Part shown: piece after piece, positions 45,063 through 54,929 of the stretch | Numbering within the stretch: the stretch's first letter is position 1 | How the letters are laid out: each line of letters starts with the position of its first letter | DNA from: Corynebacterium diphtheriae | Lineage (GTDB): Bacteria; Actinomycetota; Actinomycetes; Mycobacteriales; Mycobacteriaceae | Length of the DNA stretch: 64,000 nucleotides | NCBI RefSeq assembly: GCF_001457455.1 | Contig: NZ_LN831026.1 | Location: 248,001-312,000 of the forward strand | Reading direction: 5' to 3' | Program-made: the position numbers and the translations under genes | The notes under the pieces: model-generated | What the model saw: only the letters and a program-made list of their open reading frames with translations | Told to the model about the DNA's origin: nothing | Databases searched by the model: none

Positions 45063-47159
45063 TTACTCTTCGTCCATGATGAAGCCAGCATCGAGGATGC
45101 CGACCAAGTTCTTAATCTGCTCGTCCGAGGTACGGCCCAGACCAGATGGGGTGATGGTGTTGGTCAGGGAAATGCCGTCGAGGGCGTCCTGGTAATCCAG
45201 CTTACCGACGGACAGCATCGAGGCCACCATACCATGGGTGTCTGCACCGTTTTCTGGGTTAGCACCTGGGCTAAATGGGGTACCTGCCTTGTGGCCGGAT
45301 GGGAATGCACCGGTTGCCTTGCCGTAGACAACGTTCGAGGTAATCGTGAGCACCGACTGCGTTGGGATTGCGTCGCGGTACATTGGGATTTCCTTGATCT
45401 TGGACATCACGGTGTGGACGATGGTTGCGGCGATGTCGTCGGCGCGGTCGTCGTCGTTACCGTAGCGAGGGAAGTCGCCTTCCGTCTTGTAGTCCACAAT
45501 CAGACCAGTCTCATCGCGCACTGGGGTGACCTTGGCGTACTTGATAGCCGAGAGGGAGTCTGCAACGATAGCCAGACCTGCGATGCCGCAGCCCATGGTG
45601 CGGATGATCTCGGAGTCGTGCAGTGCCATCTCGACTGCCTCGTAGGCGTAGCGGTCGTGGCAGAAGTGGATGATGTTGAGTGCTTCCACGTAGGTGCCAA
45701 CAACCCAGTCGAGCATGTGCTCGTACTTCTCCCAGACCTCGTCGAAGTCCAGTGGGCCGTCGCCCTTGATGGGCTCGAACAGGCCAGGCTCGGTGATCTG
45801 CTTGCCGGAAACCTCGTCGCGGCCACCGTTGATGGCGTAGAGCAGGGACTTAGCGGAGTTCACACGTGCACCGAAGAACTGCATCTGCTTGCCCACGGCC
45901 ATGGGGGACACACAGCAGGCAATTGCGGCGTCGTCGCCCCACTGGTTACGGATCTGCTCGTCGGATTCGTACTGAATCGAGGAGGTTTCGATGGAGATTG
46001 CAGCGCAGAAGTCTTTGTAGCCTTCTGGAAGTGCTGGATCCCAGAAAATGGTGATGTTTGGCTCTGGTGCTGGGCCGAGGTTACGCAGAGTCTGCAGCAG
46101 ACGGAAGGAGGTCTTGGTGACCATGGTGCGGCCGTCGTCAGAGAAGCCAGCGTCGGACCAGGTTGCCCAGTATGGGTCACCGGAGAAGATCTGATCGTAG
46201 TCGATGGTGCGCAGGAAGCGGACGATACGCAGCTTGATCACGAGGGCGTCGATGATTTCCTGAGCCTCATCCTCGGTGATGATGCCAGCGGCAAGATCGC
46301 GCTCGAAGTAAATGTCGAGGAATGCGGATAGACGGCCGATGGACATTGCAGCGCCGTCCTGTGACTTCACGGAAGCCAAGTATGCGAAGTAGGTCCACTG
46401 GACTGCTTCTTTTGCCGTGGTGGCTGGGCCCGAGATGTCGAAGCCGTAGAAGGAAGCCATGGTCTTGAGCTTCTGCAGGGCCTTGATCTGCTCGGAGTGC
46501 TCCTCGCGGAAACGTGCCCAGTGCTCGGAGAAGTTCTCAGCTGCGACGGAGTCTTTAGCCTGTTTCTTCTCGGCGATGAGGTAGTCCACACCGTAGAGGG
46601 CTACACGACGGTAGTCGCCGATGATGCGGCCACGGCCATAAGCATCGGGAAGACCGGTGATGATGTGGGAAGAACGTGCGGCACGGATACGAGGGGTGTA
46701 GATGTCAAACACGGCCTCGTTGTGGGTCTTGCGGTACTTGGTGAAGATGTTCTTGACATCTTCGTTTGGCTCTTTGCCGGCTTCCTTGATAGCGGTTTCC
46801 ACCATACGCCAGCCGCCGAAAGGCATCATGGCGCGCTTGAGTGGGACGTCGGTCTGCAGGCCAACGATTACGTCGTCGTCTTCGGAAATGTAACCCGCTG
46901 GGAAAGCATCAATGTCAGCTGGGGTGTGGGTGTCTACATCAAAAACACGCTTCTTACGCTCGACGGAGAGGTAGTTCTTCTCGAGGTGGTCCCAGACGCG
47001 AAGAGTCTTTTCGGTTGGGCCAGCGAGGAAGCTAGCGTCGTCCTCGTAAGGGGTGTAGTTGCGTTGGATGAAATCACGGACGTCGATTCCCTCTTTCCAA
47101 GGTCCTTCGACGAAACCTTCCCATGCTGAGTGGGTGCTCTCTTGTTGGGCGGTGGTCAT
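45063..47159 (-). CDS. pflB: Pyruvate formate-lyase, large subunit lacking the glycyl-radical end
   Basis: 698 residues from the ATG at 47159 (MTTAQQESTHSAWEGF, AAGGAAGG upstream). The frame is open 74 codons further. Cleaves pyruvate with CoA to formate and acetyl-CoA. The active Cys pair is at 415-416 (AIACCVSPMAVGKQMQFFGA). Family end DGISLTNTITPSGLG is followed by 20-odd residues and a stop, exactly where other PflB continue into the glycyl-radical domain. That domain is on the next gene. Confidence 0.94.
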   Translation of the reverse strand: MTTAQQESTHSAWEGFVEGPWKEGIDVRDFIQRNYTPYEDDASFLAGPTEKTLRVWDHLEKNYLSVERKKRVFDVDTHTPADIDAFPAGYISEDDDVIVGLQTDVPLKRAMMPFGGWRMVETAIKEAGKEPNEDVKNIFTKYRKTHNEAVFDIYTPRIRAARSSHIITGLPDAYGRGRIIGDYRRVALYGVDYLIAEKKQAKDSVAAENFSEHWARFREEHSEQIKALQKLKTMASFYGFDISGPATTAKEAVQWTYFAYLASVKSQDGAAMSIGRLSAFLDIYFERDLAAGIITEDEAQEIIDALVIKLRIVRFLRTIDYDQIFSGDPYWATWSDAGFSDDGRTMVTKTSFRLLQTLRNLGPAPEPNITIFWDPALPEGYKDFCAAISIETSSIQYESDEQIRNQWGDDAAIACCVSPMAVGKQMQFFGARVNSAKSLLYAINGGRDEVSGKQITEPGLFEPIKGDGPLDFDEVWEKYEHMLDWVVGTYVEALNIIHFCHDRYAYEAVEMALHDSEIIRTMGCGIAGLAIVADSLSAIKYAKVTPVRDETGLIVDYKTEGDFPRYGNDDDRADDIAATIVHTVMSKIKEIPMYRDAIPTQSVLTITSNVVYGKATGAFPSGHKAGTPFSPGANPENGADTHGMVASMLSVGKLDYQDALDGISLTNTITPSGLGRTSDEQIKNLVGILDAGFIMDEE

Positions 47160-47510
47160 ATTATATGAGCCCTTCCTTATCGAGTCATCTGCATCAGCGG
47201 CCTCGGTATCGGCCACCTGCGGTTCACTTGGTGGCAGATCCATCGTTACTGGCTCGCCACGAACACTCACTACTGTAGTAAGTAGGGGGCTAGGCCACAT
47301 AAGTGGGAAAGGGTGAGTTATCTCATATGAAAATTGCCCGAAATAGGAGTAAAGAATTTTGCCCGCGATACACACGGACACCTTCAGATCTTAATAAATA
47401 AAAAACGCTGGTAGAAGGGGAAATATGTGAATTAGATTGCTTTACGGTGTGACATTCGTCGAAGTGAAAAGCAATAAAACGGGCGTACTGTTTAAATTAG
47501 GTTTGGCTGT
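47160..47510. other. Promoter region of pflB
   Basis: About 350 bases with no gene. It is AT-rich near 47380-47500. An 11-bp palindrome ACTACTGTAGT (47267-47277) may be a regulator site. No clear GlxR or FNR site was seen. Confidence 0.35.
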
Positions 47511-48323
47511 CTAAGAAGTTGGATCGACGATCGACCACGGCACCGTGAGCTGATTATCGCGCACCGGACGGCGAATAATGCTCATCGGAATTCCCATATC
47601 CATAAGCATCGCGCGGGCCGCCCGCCACCGAATGCGAGGGCCATACGACGCCCACGGGGCGCAGCGATCCCACGCTTCATCGGCACGAAGCAACACATCA
47701 TGAATTTTTTCGCCCGCAACATTGCGGTGGATCAAAATCTTAGGCAACCGCTCCGCAATATCGGAGGGGCGCTCTACATCAAATGGATCCCAGCACAGCG
47801 TCAGCGACTGCGGGCCAGCATGATCCAACAACACCCACGTTGACCGCCGCCCCAACTCATCACAGGTGCCTTCCACAAAAAATCCGCCAGGTTGTAGGCG
47901 CGAGGTCACCATCTCCCAAGCATCCACGACTTGGTCCACATCATATTGGCGCAGCACGTTAAAAGCGCGCACTAAGGTGGGCTGGTAATCCGCTAATTCA
48001 AACCCCCCAAGTTCAAAGGTCACACCATCGCGCGGCGGCAGGACCCGTTCTGGGTCTATTTCTAAGCCGGTGACGCGGACGTCGTCACGCATGGTGCGCA
48101 ACCAACGAGCCCACTCGACCGTGGTGGTAAAACTTGCCCCGTATCCCACGTCAAGAGCGATAGGGGCGTTGGTGCGGCGCAGCGCCTGCTGGATCAGCGG
48201 ATGGTGAGCCATCCAGCGGTCACAACGCCGGAGGCGATTAAACCCAGTGGTCCCCCGAGTAATCACACCAATGGGACGATCATGCCCAAAAGTGGCGCGC
48301 AAATTATGGGCATGATCAGCCAT
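47511..48323 (-). CDS. SAM-dependent methyltransferase-like protein
   Basis: 270 residues. The Rossmann SAM-binding glycine motif is in PIALDVGYGASFTTTVEWAR, the acidic residue ending strand 2 in VRVTGLEIDPERVL, and motif IV region in RLQPGGFFVEGTCDELG. The N-terminus (GHDRPIGVITRGTTGFNRLR) and the C-terminal Arg/Trp-rich part are typical of an actinobacterial family. Target unknown. Upstream is the DUF2505 gene, same strand, 15 bp away. Confidence 0.75.
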   Translation of the reverse strand: MADHAHNLRATFGHDRPIGVITRGTTGFNRLRRCDRWMAHHPLIQQALRRTNAPIALDVGYGASFTTTVEWARWLRTMRDDVRVTGLEIDPERVLPPRDGVTFELGGFELADYQPTLVRAFNVLRQYDVDQVVDAWEMVTSRLQPGGFFVEGTCDELGRRSTWVLLDHAGPQSLTLCWDPFDVERPSDIAERLPKILIHRNVAGEKIHDVLLRADEAWDRCAPWASYGPRIRWRAARAMLMDMGIPMSIIRRPVRDNQLTVPWSIVDPTS

Positions 48324-48338
48324 GGAAACCCCGCGAAA

Positions 48339-48842
48339 TTAGAGGTTCTCGGAGATCCACTTCGAGGTCAGATCGCCCTCGTTCTGGAACAAATCAGCCA
48401 ATGCCTGGCCGACCTTAGGCTCGATAGCAGCACCCATCAGTGGGATGTTGACTGTGATCTCGTTGGCGTAGGACAGCGTAGTGGTGTTGCCCAAGCCGTT
48501 CATAGAGATCTCACCCTTGAAGTCCACAGGGGTGCCCTTTACGTCTGCGGTGTAGCTCAGTGGTGCGCTGGTGCCGTTAAGGCCACCGACGGTTACTACG
48601 CGCTTGACCTTGAGTGCCTGGCTGATCATGGCGCGGATAGCCTCAGGAAGTAGCTCTTGAGGGAGCACCTCGAAAAGGGTTGCAACAGCGCCACCGTTAG
48701 CTTCGGTGAACTCGTGTACCTCGCCTGGTTCTGGGCTGAGGTTTTTCACAATGAAGTCCCAATATGCCGGATTGGTCAAGGCTGCGTGCACCTTTTCCAC
48801 TGGCTGATTGATAGTTACGGTGTTTTCACTTCGCGTTGTCAT
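48339..48842 (-). CDS. DUF2505-family protein
   Basis: 167 residues with a START/SRPBCC-like fold: NQPVEKVHAALTNPAYWDFI at the N-terminus and a C-terminal helix GAAIEPKVGQALADLFQNEG. Such domains bind lipids or other hydrophobic ligands. Function unknown. Divergent and nearly overlapping with murB. Confidence 0.75.
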   Translation of the reverse strand: MTTRSENTVTINQPVEKVHAALTNPAYWDFIVKNLSPEPGEVHEFTEANGGAVATLFEVLPQELLPEAIRAMISQALKVKRVVTVGGLNGTSAPLSYTADVKGTPVDFKGEISMNGLGNTTTLSYANEITVNIPLMGAAIEPKVGQALADLFQNEGDLTSKWISENL

Positions 48843-48865
48843 GCATACAGACTACCTTTAATGAG

Positions 48866-49969
48866 GTGCTGGAAAAATCACTGAACCACATTTTCGACGG
48901 AATCCGCCCCCAGATCGAGGCGATCGACGACGCCGCCTTTGTGGCGGTCACCTTAGCCGAATTGACCACCCTCCACCTCGGCGGAACCCCCATGGCGGCG
49001 GTTCGCTGCAGGTCACAGCAGTCTGTGGTTGAGGTTGTTCGGCTTCTCGATGCCCACCAGATCCCACTACTCATCGTAGGTGGTGGCTCCAACCTCGTGA
49101 TCGCTGACGGCGAAATCCCTCTCGTTGCTGTGATTCTCGACTGTGACGATATTTCTGTGAACCTCGACACCGGACGCGTAGTAGCCGAAGCAGGTGCCGT
49201 ATGGGACGACGTCGTACGCCTGTGCGTTGATGCCGGTCTCGGCGGCATTGAGTGCCTTTCTGGAATTCCTGGCTCGGCGGGAGCTACCCCTGTACAAAAC
49301 GTGGGCGCCTATGGTGCAGAGATCTCCGATGTGTTGGTCAGCGTAACCCTCTTGGAACGTGCAACAGGGGAGGTTATGGAAGTTCCTGCGGCCGACTTAG
49401 AGCTGGCGTATCGCTATTCCAACCTCAAATTCACCGGCCGTGGCGTGGTACTGGGCATTACGCTACAGCTGCATACGGATGGCATGTCTGCGCCGCTGCG
49501 CTTTGGGGAGCTTGCTCGGGTGCTAGGCCATGAGGGACCACATCCTGCAGTGCAGGTGCGCGAGGCTGTACTTGGCCTGCGTGCTGGCAAGGGCATGGTC
49601 TACAACGAGGCGGATCACGACACGTGGTCGGCCGGATCCTTCTTTACCAACCCCATCGTCCCAGAATCGGTCGGGGATCACGTGCGTAGCGTTGTCGGCG
49701 ACGAGTCGATGCCATGCTTTGCTGCGGGCGAGGGCATGGTCAAACTATCTGCTGCATGGTTGATTGACCGCGCCGGATTTGCCAAAGGCCACCAAGGCCC
49801 TGGCGGGCGGGTGAGCTTGTCTACTAAGCACACGCTGGCACTGACCAATAGAGGAAACGCCACCACGGATGATCTCGTCGCACTTGCGCGCGAGGTCCGT
49901 GGCGGCGTGATGGATGCCTTCGGGGTGCTACTTGAGCCCGAACCGGTATGGGTTGGGGTGTCTATTTAG
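48866..49969 (+). CDS. murB: UDP-N-acetylenolpyruvoylglucosamine reductase
   Basis: 367 residues from the GTG at 48866 (a TTG at 48836 is also open). An FAD enzyme that makes UDP-MurNAc, a peptidoglycan precursor. FAD-binding ILIVGGGSNLV-type segment (LLIVGGGSNLVIADGEI), ECLSGIPGSAGATPVQNVGA, catalytic ELAYRYSNLKF, DHDTWSAGSFFTNPIV (Ser), and a C-terminal Glu region. Start choice follows C. glutamicum MurB length; no strong ribosome site is present at either. Confidence 0.92.
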   Translation: MLEKSLNHIFDGIRPQIEAIDDAAFVAVTLAELTTLHLGGTPMAAVRCRSQQSVVEVVRLLDAHQIPLLIVGGGSNLVIADGEIPLVAVILDCDDISVNLDTGRVVAEAGAVWDDVVRLCVDAGLGGIECLSGIPGSAGATPVQNVGAYGAEISDVLVSVTLLERATGEVMEVPAADLELAYRYSNLKFTGRGVVLGITLQLHTDGMSAPLRFGELARVLGHEGPHPAVQVREAVLGLRAGKGMVYNEADHDTWSAGSFFTNPIVPESVGDHVRSVVGDESMPCFAAGEGMVKLSAAWLIDRAGFAKGHQGPGGRVSLSTKHTLALTNRGNATTDDLVALAREVRGGVMDAFGVLLEPEPVWVGVSI

Positions 49970-50035
49970 CCCAAGATGCACTGAGCAAGAAGCATGTCGA
50001 GGCGTCGTACGTCGAGATCTCGGCCGATTCGCCGC

Positions 50036-51742
50036 TTACTTTTCTCCGAGGCGTTCGAGGAGGGTCTGCTGCACTTCGCGGCGGCGGACCTTACCGAGTT
50101 GGTCTTTGTTGAGTGCTTCAAAGTGGTAGAAGGTGCGTGGCACTTTGTATCGGGTGAGCAGCTTGCGGCAGTGAGTTTTGAGGCCTTCTGGGTCCAAGGC
50201 TGCACCGTCTTTGAGCACGATGCAGGCTACCACGTCCTCGGAGCCGTCTTTGCGTGGGCGGCCGACTACGGCTGCGTCGTCAACGTCTGGGTGGGCGATC
50301 AGGGCTTCTTCGACCTCGGCGGGGTAGACGTTAAATCCGCCGGTGATGATGATTTCCTTGATGCGGCTTACTAGGCGGATAAAACCGTCTTCTTCCATAA
50401 CACCCATGTCGCCGGTGCGGAACCAATCACCGTGGAAGGTGGCTGCGGTTGCTTCTGGTTTGTTGAGGTAGCCTTGGAAAATCTGTGGTCCGCGGGCGAG
50501 AACTTCGCCGGCTTCGCCGTCGGGCATTGTCTCGTCGAGGTTGTCTGGGTTGGCAATGCGGATTTCGGTGTCGGGGAACGGTACGCCGATGTAGCCGGGG
50601 CGGCGGTTGCCATTCATGGGGTTACCGCACAGAACTGGGGAGGTTTCGGTCAGGCCGTAGCCTTCCACCAGCAGGCCGCCGGTGAGGTTTTCCCAGTCTT
50701 CGACGGTGCGTACTGGCAGGGTGGAGGCACCGGAGAAGGAGTTGCGGATGCCTTTGATTTCCACGCCCTTGGCGGTGGCTTCTGCCACGATCTTTTCGTA
50801 GAGGGTGGGCACACCTGGCAGCCACGTGGGGGTGTGGTTTTTCATGATCTTCATGATCAGTGGGATCTGCGGTGCTGGTAGCAGGACCATTTCTGCGCCA
50901 ACGAAGACACCGAGGGTACCGACCATGGTCATGCCGTAGGCGTGGAACATGGGAAGGGCTGCGAGGAAACGCTCGGGTTGGTCGCCCAGTCCTGGTACCC
51001 ACGCCTTGCCCATGAAGCAGTTGGACACCAAGTTGCCGTGGGAGAGCAGCGCGCCCTTCGGCGTTCCGGTGGTGCCGGAGGTGTACAGGATTAGGGCGAT
51101 GTCGTCTCTGGTGACCTTGGGGAATTCGGTGCGTTTACCGTTGCCGCCGATAGCATTGCCGATCAGGGTGGACCATGGGACGGTGTTGTCGGCAAACGCG
51201 GTGAGTTGTTCGCGCTTTGCGGCGATGGGTGGGATCGGTATGCGCAGCGCTAGTTGTTGGATGCGTGGCATGGCCTCTGTCATGTTGACGGAGATGATCG
51301 TCTCAAGCGAGGTGGTGTCGCGCAGTTTCTCTAGGGTGGAGGCTGCTTTGTCCCATGCGATGGCGACGCGTGCGCCGTGATCTTGGAAGAGGCCTTCGAG
51401 CTCGTGTGCGGTGTAGAGCGGGTTGTGCTCTACGACGGTGGCGCCGAGCAGCTGGATGGCGTAGAACGCGGCGATGTGCTGCGGGCAGTTGGGCAATACG
51501 ATGGCGACGCGGTCGCCTGGGCGGATACCAAAGGCTTTAAGGCCTGCTGCGGCTGCGCGTACTTGGGCATCGAGCTCTGCATAGGTTTGGGTGCGTCCGA
51601 AGAAGTAGGTCGCGGGCTTGTCGGCGTTAACGGCAAGGTTGTTGTCGTAGATGTCTACCAGCGTGGTGTCGCCGTAGTCGAGGGATGCTGGTGTCCAGTC
51701 GCCATAGTGTTGCAACCATGCTTTGTCGTCGAATGCACCCAT
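50036..51742 (-). CDS. fadD: Long-chain fatty acid CoA ligase
   Basis: 568 residues. Activates fatty acids with ATP and CoA. Signatures: ALILYTSGTTGTPKGALLSH, GGLLVEGYGLTETSPVLCGN, WFRTGDMGVMEEDGFIRLVS and the C-terminal lysine region LNKDQLGKVRRREV. It starts at ATG 51742 with AAAGGCC. A close paralogue lies directly upstream on the same strand; both share long identical stretches, so they arose by tandem duplication. Confidence 0.9.
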   Translation of the reverse strand: MGAFDDKAWLQHYGDWTPASLDYGDTTLVDIYDNNLAVNADKPATYFFGRTQTYAELDAQVRAAAAGLKAFGIRPGDRVAIVLPNCPQHIAAFYAIQLLGATVVEHNPLYTAHELEGLFQDHGARVAIAWDKAASTLEKLRDTTSLETIISVNMTEAMPRIQQLALRIPIPPIAAKREQLTAFADNTVPWSTLIGNAIGGNGKRTEFPKVTRDDIALILYTSGTTGTPKGALLSHGNLVSNCFMGKAWVPGLGDQPERFLAALPMFHAYGMTMVGTLGVFVGAEMVLLPAPQIPLIMKIMKNHTPTWLPGVPTLYEKIVAEATAKGVEIKGIRNSFSGASTLPVRTVEDWENLTGGLLVEGYGLTETSPVLCGNPMNGNRRPGYIGVPFPDTEIRIANPDNLDETMPDGEAGEVLARGPQIFQGYLNKPEATAATFHGDWFRTGDMGVMEEDGFIRLVSRIKEIIITGGFNVYPAEVEEALIAHPDVDDAAVVGRPRKDGSEDVVACIVLKDGAALDPEGLKTHCRKLLTRYKVPRTFYHFEALNKDQLGKVRRREVQQTLLERLGEK

Positions 51743-51803
51743 GTCTGGCCTTTCGTTTTAGGGGTAAAAATAGTTTTGATGTCGATATTGTAGCGGAAGA
51801 GCG

Positions 51804-53504
51804 TTATTTCTTTGATGCTAGAGCTTCTTGTACATCTTTACGGCGCACCTTGCCCAGCTGGTCTTTCGGCAATTCTTCGAAGTGGTAGAAGGTGCGTGGC
51901 ACTTTGTAGCGGGTGAGATTTTCCCGACAATATGCCTTCAAACCCTCGGGGTCGAGGGCGGCACCCGCGGCAAGCGTGATGGCCGCAACCACGGACTCGG
52001 AGCCGTCGCCACGCGGAAGGCCTACGACGGTAGCGTCCGTAATATCTGGGTGATTGCGCAAAACCTCTTCCACCTCGGCGGGGTAGACGTTAAACCCACC
52101 GGTGATGATGACTTCCTTGATACGGGCCACCAGGCGGATAAAGCCGTCTTCCTCCATAATTCCCACGTCGCCGGTGCGATACCACTGTCCGTGGAAGCTC
52201 TTCGCCGTCGCCTCGGGGTTGTTCAGGTAACCGCTGAACACCTGTGGCCCACGCACCAGGACTTCGCCTTCTTGCCCGTCGGGCATTGTCTCGTCGAGGT
52301 TGTCTGGGTGGGCAATGCGGATTTCGGTGTCGGGGAACGGTACGCCAACATAGCCTGGGCGGCGGTCGGTGGTCATGGGATTGCCCACAATGATGGGGGA
52401 GGTTTCGGTCAAACCGTAGCCTTCGACGAGCAAACCACCGGTGAGTGCTTCCCAGCGTGCGACGGTTTCCACAGGCAGGCTCGACGCACCAGAAAATGAG
52501 TTGCGCACACCGGAGATGGAGATTCCGTCGCGTTCTGCGGCTTCCACAATCTTTTGATAGAGCGTGGGAACGCCAGGTACCCATGTAGGGGTGTGCTTCT
52601 TCATGATCTTCATGATCAGCGGAATTTGTGGTGCTGGCAGAAGTACCAGTTCGCCGCCTACGTAGAACGCCAGGTTGAGAACGATGGTTACACCATAGGC
52701 GTGGAACATAGGCAGCGCTGCGAGGAGGCGTTCGTCTTGGTCGCCAATCCCTTTCACCCACGCCTTACCTTGCATGATGTTGGCAAAGAGGTTGCCGTGC
52801 GACAGCTGTGCACCTTTTGGTGTACCGGTGGTACCGGAGGTGTAGAGGATCAGGGCGATGGATTTCTTGGTCACCTCGGGGCAGGGGACGATGTCGTCGC
52901 CATTGCCACCGAGTGCGGACCCCACCAGGATTTCCCATGGGATGGTGTTGGGTGCGGATGCGGTCAGTGCGTCGCGCTTCTTCCGAATCATCGGAATAGG
53001 TAGGCGCAGTAGTGCCTGTTGCACGGCGGGCATGGCGGTCATCATGTTGACCGACACGATGGTTTCTAGCGGTGTATTACGGCGGAGTTTCTCCAGCGTA
53101 TCGGCCGCTTTGTCCCACACGATAGCCACGCGTGCGCCATGGTCTTGGAAGGGGGCTTCCAGCTCGTGTGCGGTGTAGAGCGGGTTGTGCTCGACCACGG
53201 TGGCTCCGAGCATGAGTACCGCCCAGTAAGCCACGATGTGCTGTGGGCAGTTGGGAAGGGCAATGGCCACGCGGTCGCCGCTGCGTACGCCTAGTGCGCG
53301 CAGGCCGGCGGCAGCGGTGCGTACCTGTTTGTCGAGGTCACCATAGGAGGTTTGACGGCCAAAGAAGTAGGTGGCCGGTTTGTCCTTGTTCAGGGCGAGG
53401 TTGTTCGAGTAGACGTCGAGAAGCGTCGTGTCACCATAATCTAGGCTATGCGGCGTCCAATCGGGGTAATAGTGAAGCCACTTTTTTGTCTCGTATGCCG
53501 ACAT
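51804..53504 (-). CDS. fadD: Long-chain fatty acid CoA ligase, tandem paralogue
   Basis: 566 residues from the ATG at 53504 (MSAYETKKWLHYYPDWTP), with GAAGGGAA upstream. Same domain order as its neighbour: IALILYTSGTTGTPKGAQLS, GLLVEGYGLTETSPIIVGNP, WYRTGDVGIMEEDGFIRLVA, LPKDQLGKVRRKDV. Divergence is highest in the N-terminal fatty-acid side and in the linker around residues 175-200, so the two may prefer different chains. Confidence 0.9.
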   Translation of the reverse strand: MSAYETKKWLHYYPDWTPHSLDYGDTTLLDVYSNNLALNKDKPATYFFGRQTSYGDLDKQVRTAAAGLRALGVRSGDRVAIALPNCPQHIVAYWAVLMLGATVVEHNPLYTAHELEAPFQDHGARVAIVWDKAADTLEKLRRNTPLETIVSVNMMTAMPAVQQALLRLPIPMIRKKRDALTASAPNTIPWEILVGSALGGNGDDIVPCPEVTKKSIALILYTSGTTGTPKGAQLSHGNLFANIMQGKAWVKGIGDQDERLLAALPMFHAYGVTIVLNLAFYVGGELVLLPAPQIPLIMKIMKKHTPTWVPGVPTLYQKIVEAAERDGISISGVRNSFSGASSLPVETVARWEALTGGLLVEGYGLTETSPIIVGNPMTTDRRPGYVGVPFPDTEIRIAHPDNLDETMPDGQEGEVLVRGPQVFSGYLNNPEATAKSFHGQWYRTGDVGIMEEDGFIRLVARIKEVIITGGFNVYPAEVEEVLRNHPDITDATVVGLPRGDGSESVVAAITLAAGAALDPEGLKAYCRENLTRYKVPRTFYHFEELPKDQLGKVRRKDVQEALASKK

Positions 53505-53587
53505 GAGTTCCCTTCGATCCTCGCAAATAAACGTAAATACGAGCATATACTCATGTTTCGCTTGGTTGGGTAATAACGGCGCCTAGA

Positions 53588-54871
53588 ATGATGACTATGC
53601 GCATTGCCATGATCTCTATGCACACCTCGCCCCTGCAGCAACCAGGCAGCGGAGACGCAGGTGGAATGAACGTCTACATCATTTCCATCGCCCGCGAACT
53701 TGCACGTCGCGGCGTAGACGTAGACATTTACACCCGTGCCACTCGCCCCAGCCAAGGCGACGTTGTAGAGGTGGAGTCGGGGCTGCGCGTGATCAACATT
53801 GTGGCCGGCCCCTATGAGGGCCTGAGCAAAGAAGAACTCCCCACCCAGCTCGCAGCTTTCGCAGGTGGCGTGGTGCAGTTCGCCAAGTGTCACCACATGC
53901 GTTACGACGTCATCCATTCCCACTACTGGCTTTCCGGCCAAGTCGGCTGGCTACTGCGCGACCTGTGGAACATCCCACTCGTACACACCGCGCACACCCT
54001 TGCGGCGGTAAAAAATGCGCACCGCAGCGCAGGGGATACCGAAGAATCAGAGGCTAGGCGTATTTGTGAGCAACAGCTTGTAGATAACGCTGACATCCTC
54101 GTGGTGAACACCCCCGAGGAAACCAACGACCTTGTGCGCCACTATGACGCCAACCCCGATTCGGTGGCTGTGATCGCGCCGGGTGCCAATGTGGAACTTT
54201 TTACTCCTGGTACGCAGCGCAATACGGAACAGTCGCGGCGGTGCTTGGGTATTCCGTTGCACACCAAGGTGGTGGCTTTTGTGGGAAGGTTGCAACAGTT
54301 TAAGGGCCCTGAGGTGTTGTTGCGTGCAGTGGCGGAGATGTTGGAGCGGGATCCGGATCGCGATATGCGTGTGATTATGTGTGGTGGGCCGTCGGGTGCT
54401 GCTGCCACGGTGGAGCATTACATTGAGTTGACGCGCAGTTTGGGTATTGCGCATCGGGTGCGGTTTTTGGATCCGCGTCCGCCGGAGGAGCTGGTGAGTG
54501 TGTATCAGGCGGCTGATGTGGTGGCGGTGCCCTCGTATAACGAGTCGTTTGGGCTGGTTGCGATGGAAGCGCAGGCTAGTGGTACTCCGGTGGTGGCTGC
54601 GCGTGTTGGCGGCTTGCCTATTGCGGTGGTGGATGGTGAGACGGGCGTGCTTGTCGACGGCCACGATCCCATAATGTGGGCGGATGCGCTGGAGCAATTG
54701 CTTGACGACGACCCCACGCGTCAGCAGATGGGTGTGGCTGCGGTGGAGCATGCGGCGAACTTTACGTGGGCTGCGGCTGCGGAGAAGTTGGAGTCGGTGT
54801 ATGGCGATGCGGCGATGTTGGATGTTGCGCAGTGCCATGACCGCTACGCCGCGGGTTCCGATCGGGCATAA
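53588..54871 (+). CDS. mshA: D-inositol-3-phosphate glycosyltransferase (mycothiol)
   Basis: 427 residues. Transfers GlcNAc from UDP-GlcNAc to inositol-3-phosphate, the first step of mycothiol synthesis. GT-B fold: N-terminal [51 protein letters not shown] and the E-x7-E type motif in [20 protein letters not shown]. Start at M1 or one of the Met codons just after. Divergent from the fadD pair. Confidence 0.93.
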   Translation: MMTMRIAMISMHTSPLQQPGSGDAGGMNVYIISIARELARRGVDVDIYTRATRPSQGDVVEVESGLRVINIVAGPYEGLSKEELPTQLAAFAGGVVQFAKCHHMRYDVIHSHYWLSGQVGWLLRDLWNIPLVHTAHTLAAVKNAHRSAGDTEESEARRICEQQLVDNADILVVNTPEETNDLVRHYDANPDSVAVIAPGANVELFTPGTQRNTEQSRRCLGIPLHTKVVAFVGRLQQFKGPEVLLRAVAEMLERDPDRDMRVIMCGGPSGAAATVEHYIELTRSLGIAHRVRFLDPRPPEELVSVYQAADVVAVPSYNESFGLVAMEAQASGTPVVAARVGGLPIAVVDGETGVLVDGHDPIMWADALEQLLDDDPTRQQMGVAAVEHAANFTWAAAAEKLESVYGDAAMLDVAQCHDRYAAGSDRA

Positions 54872-54929
54872 GTGTAAATAATCCCACATTTTGCTCGCGT
54901 TGCTGCGATTCGTGGCAAACTTGACAAGT

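Noticed and set aside
45045..46331. 428-codon frame opposite pflB
   Set aside because: Antisense shadow of pflB, Val/Gly/Asp-rich with no family features.
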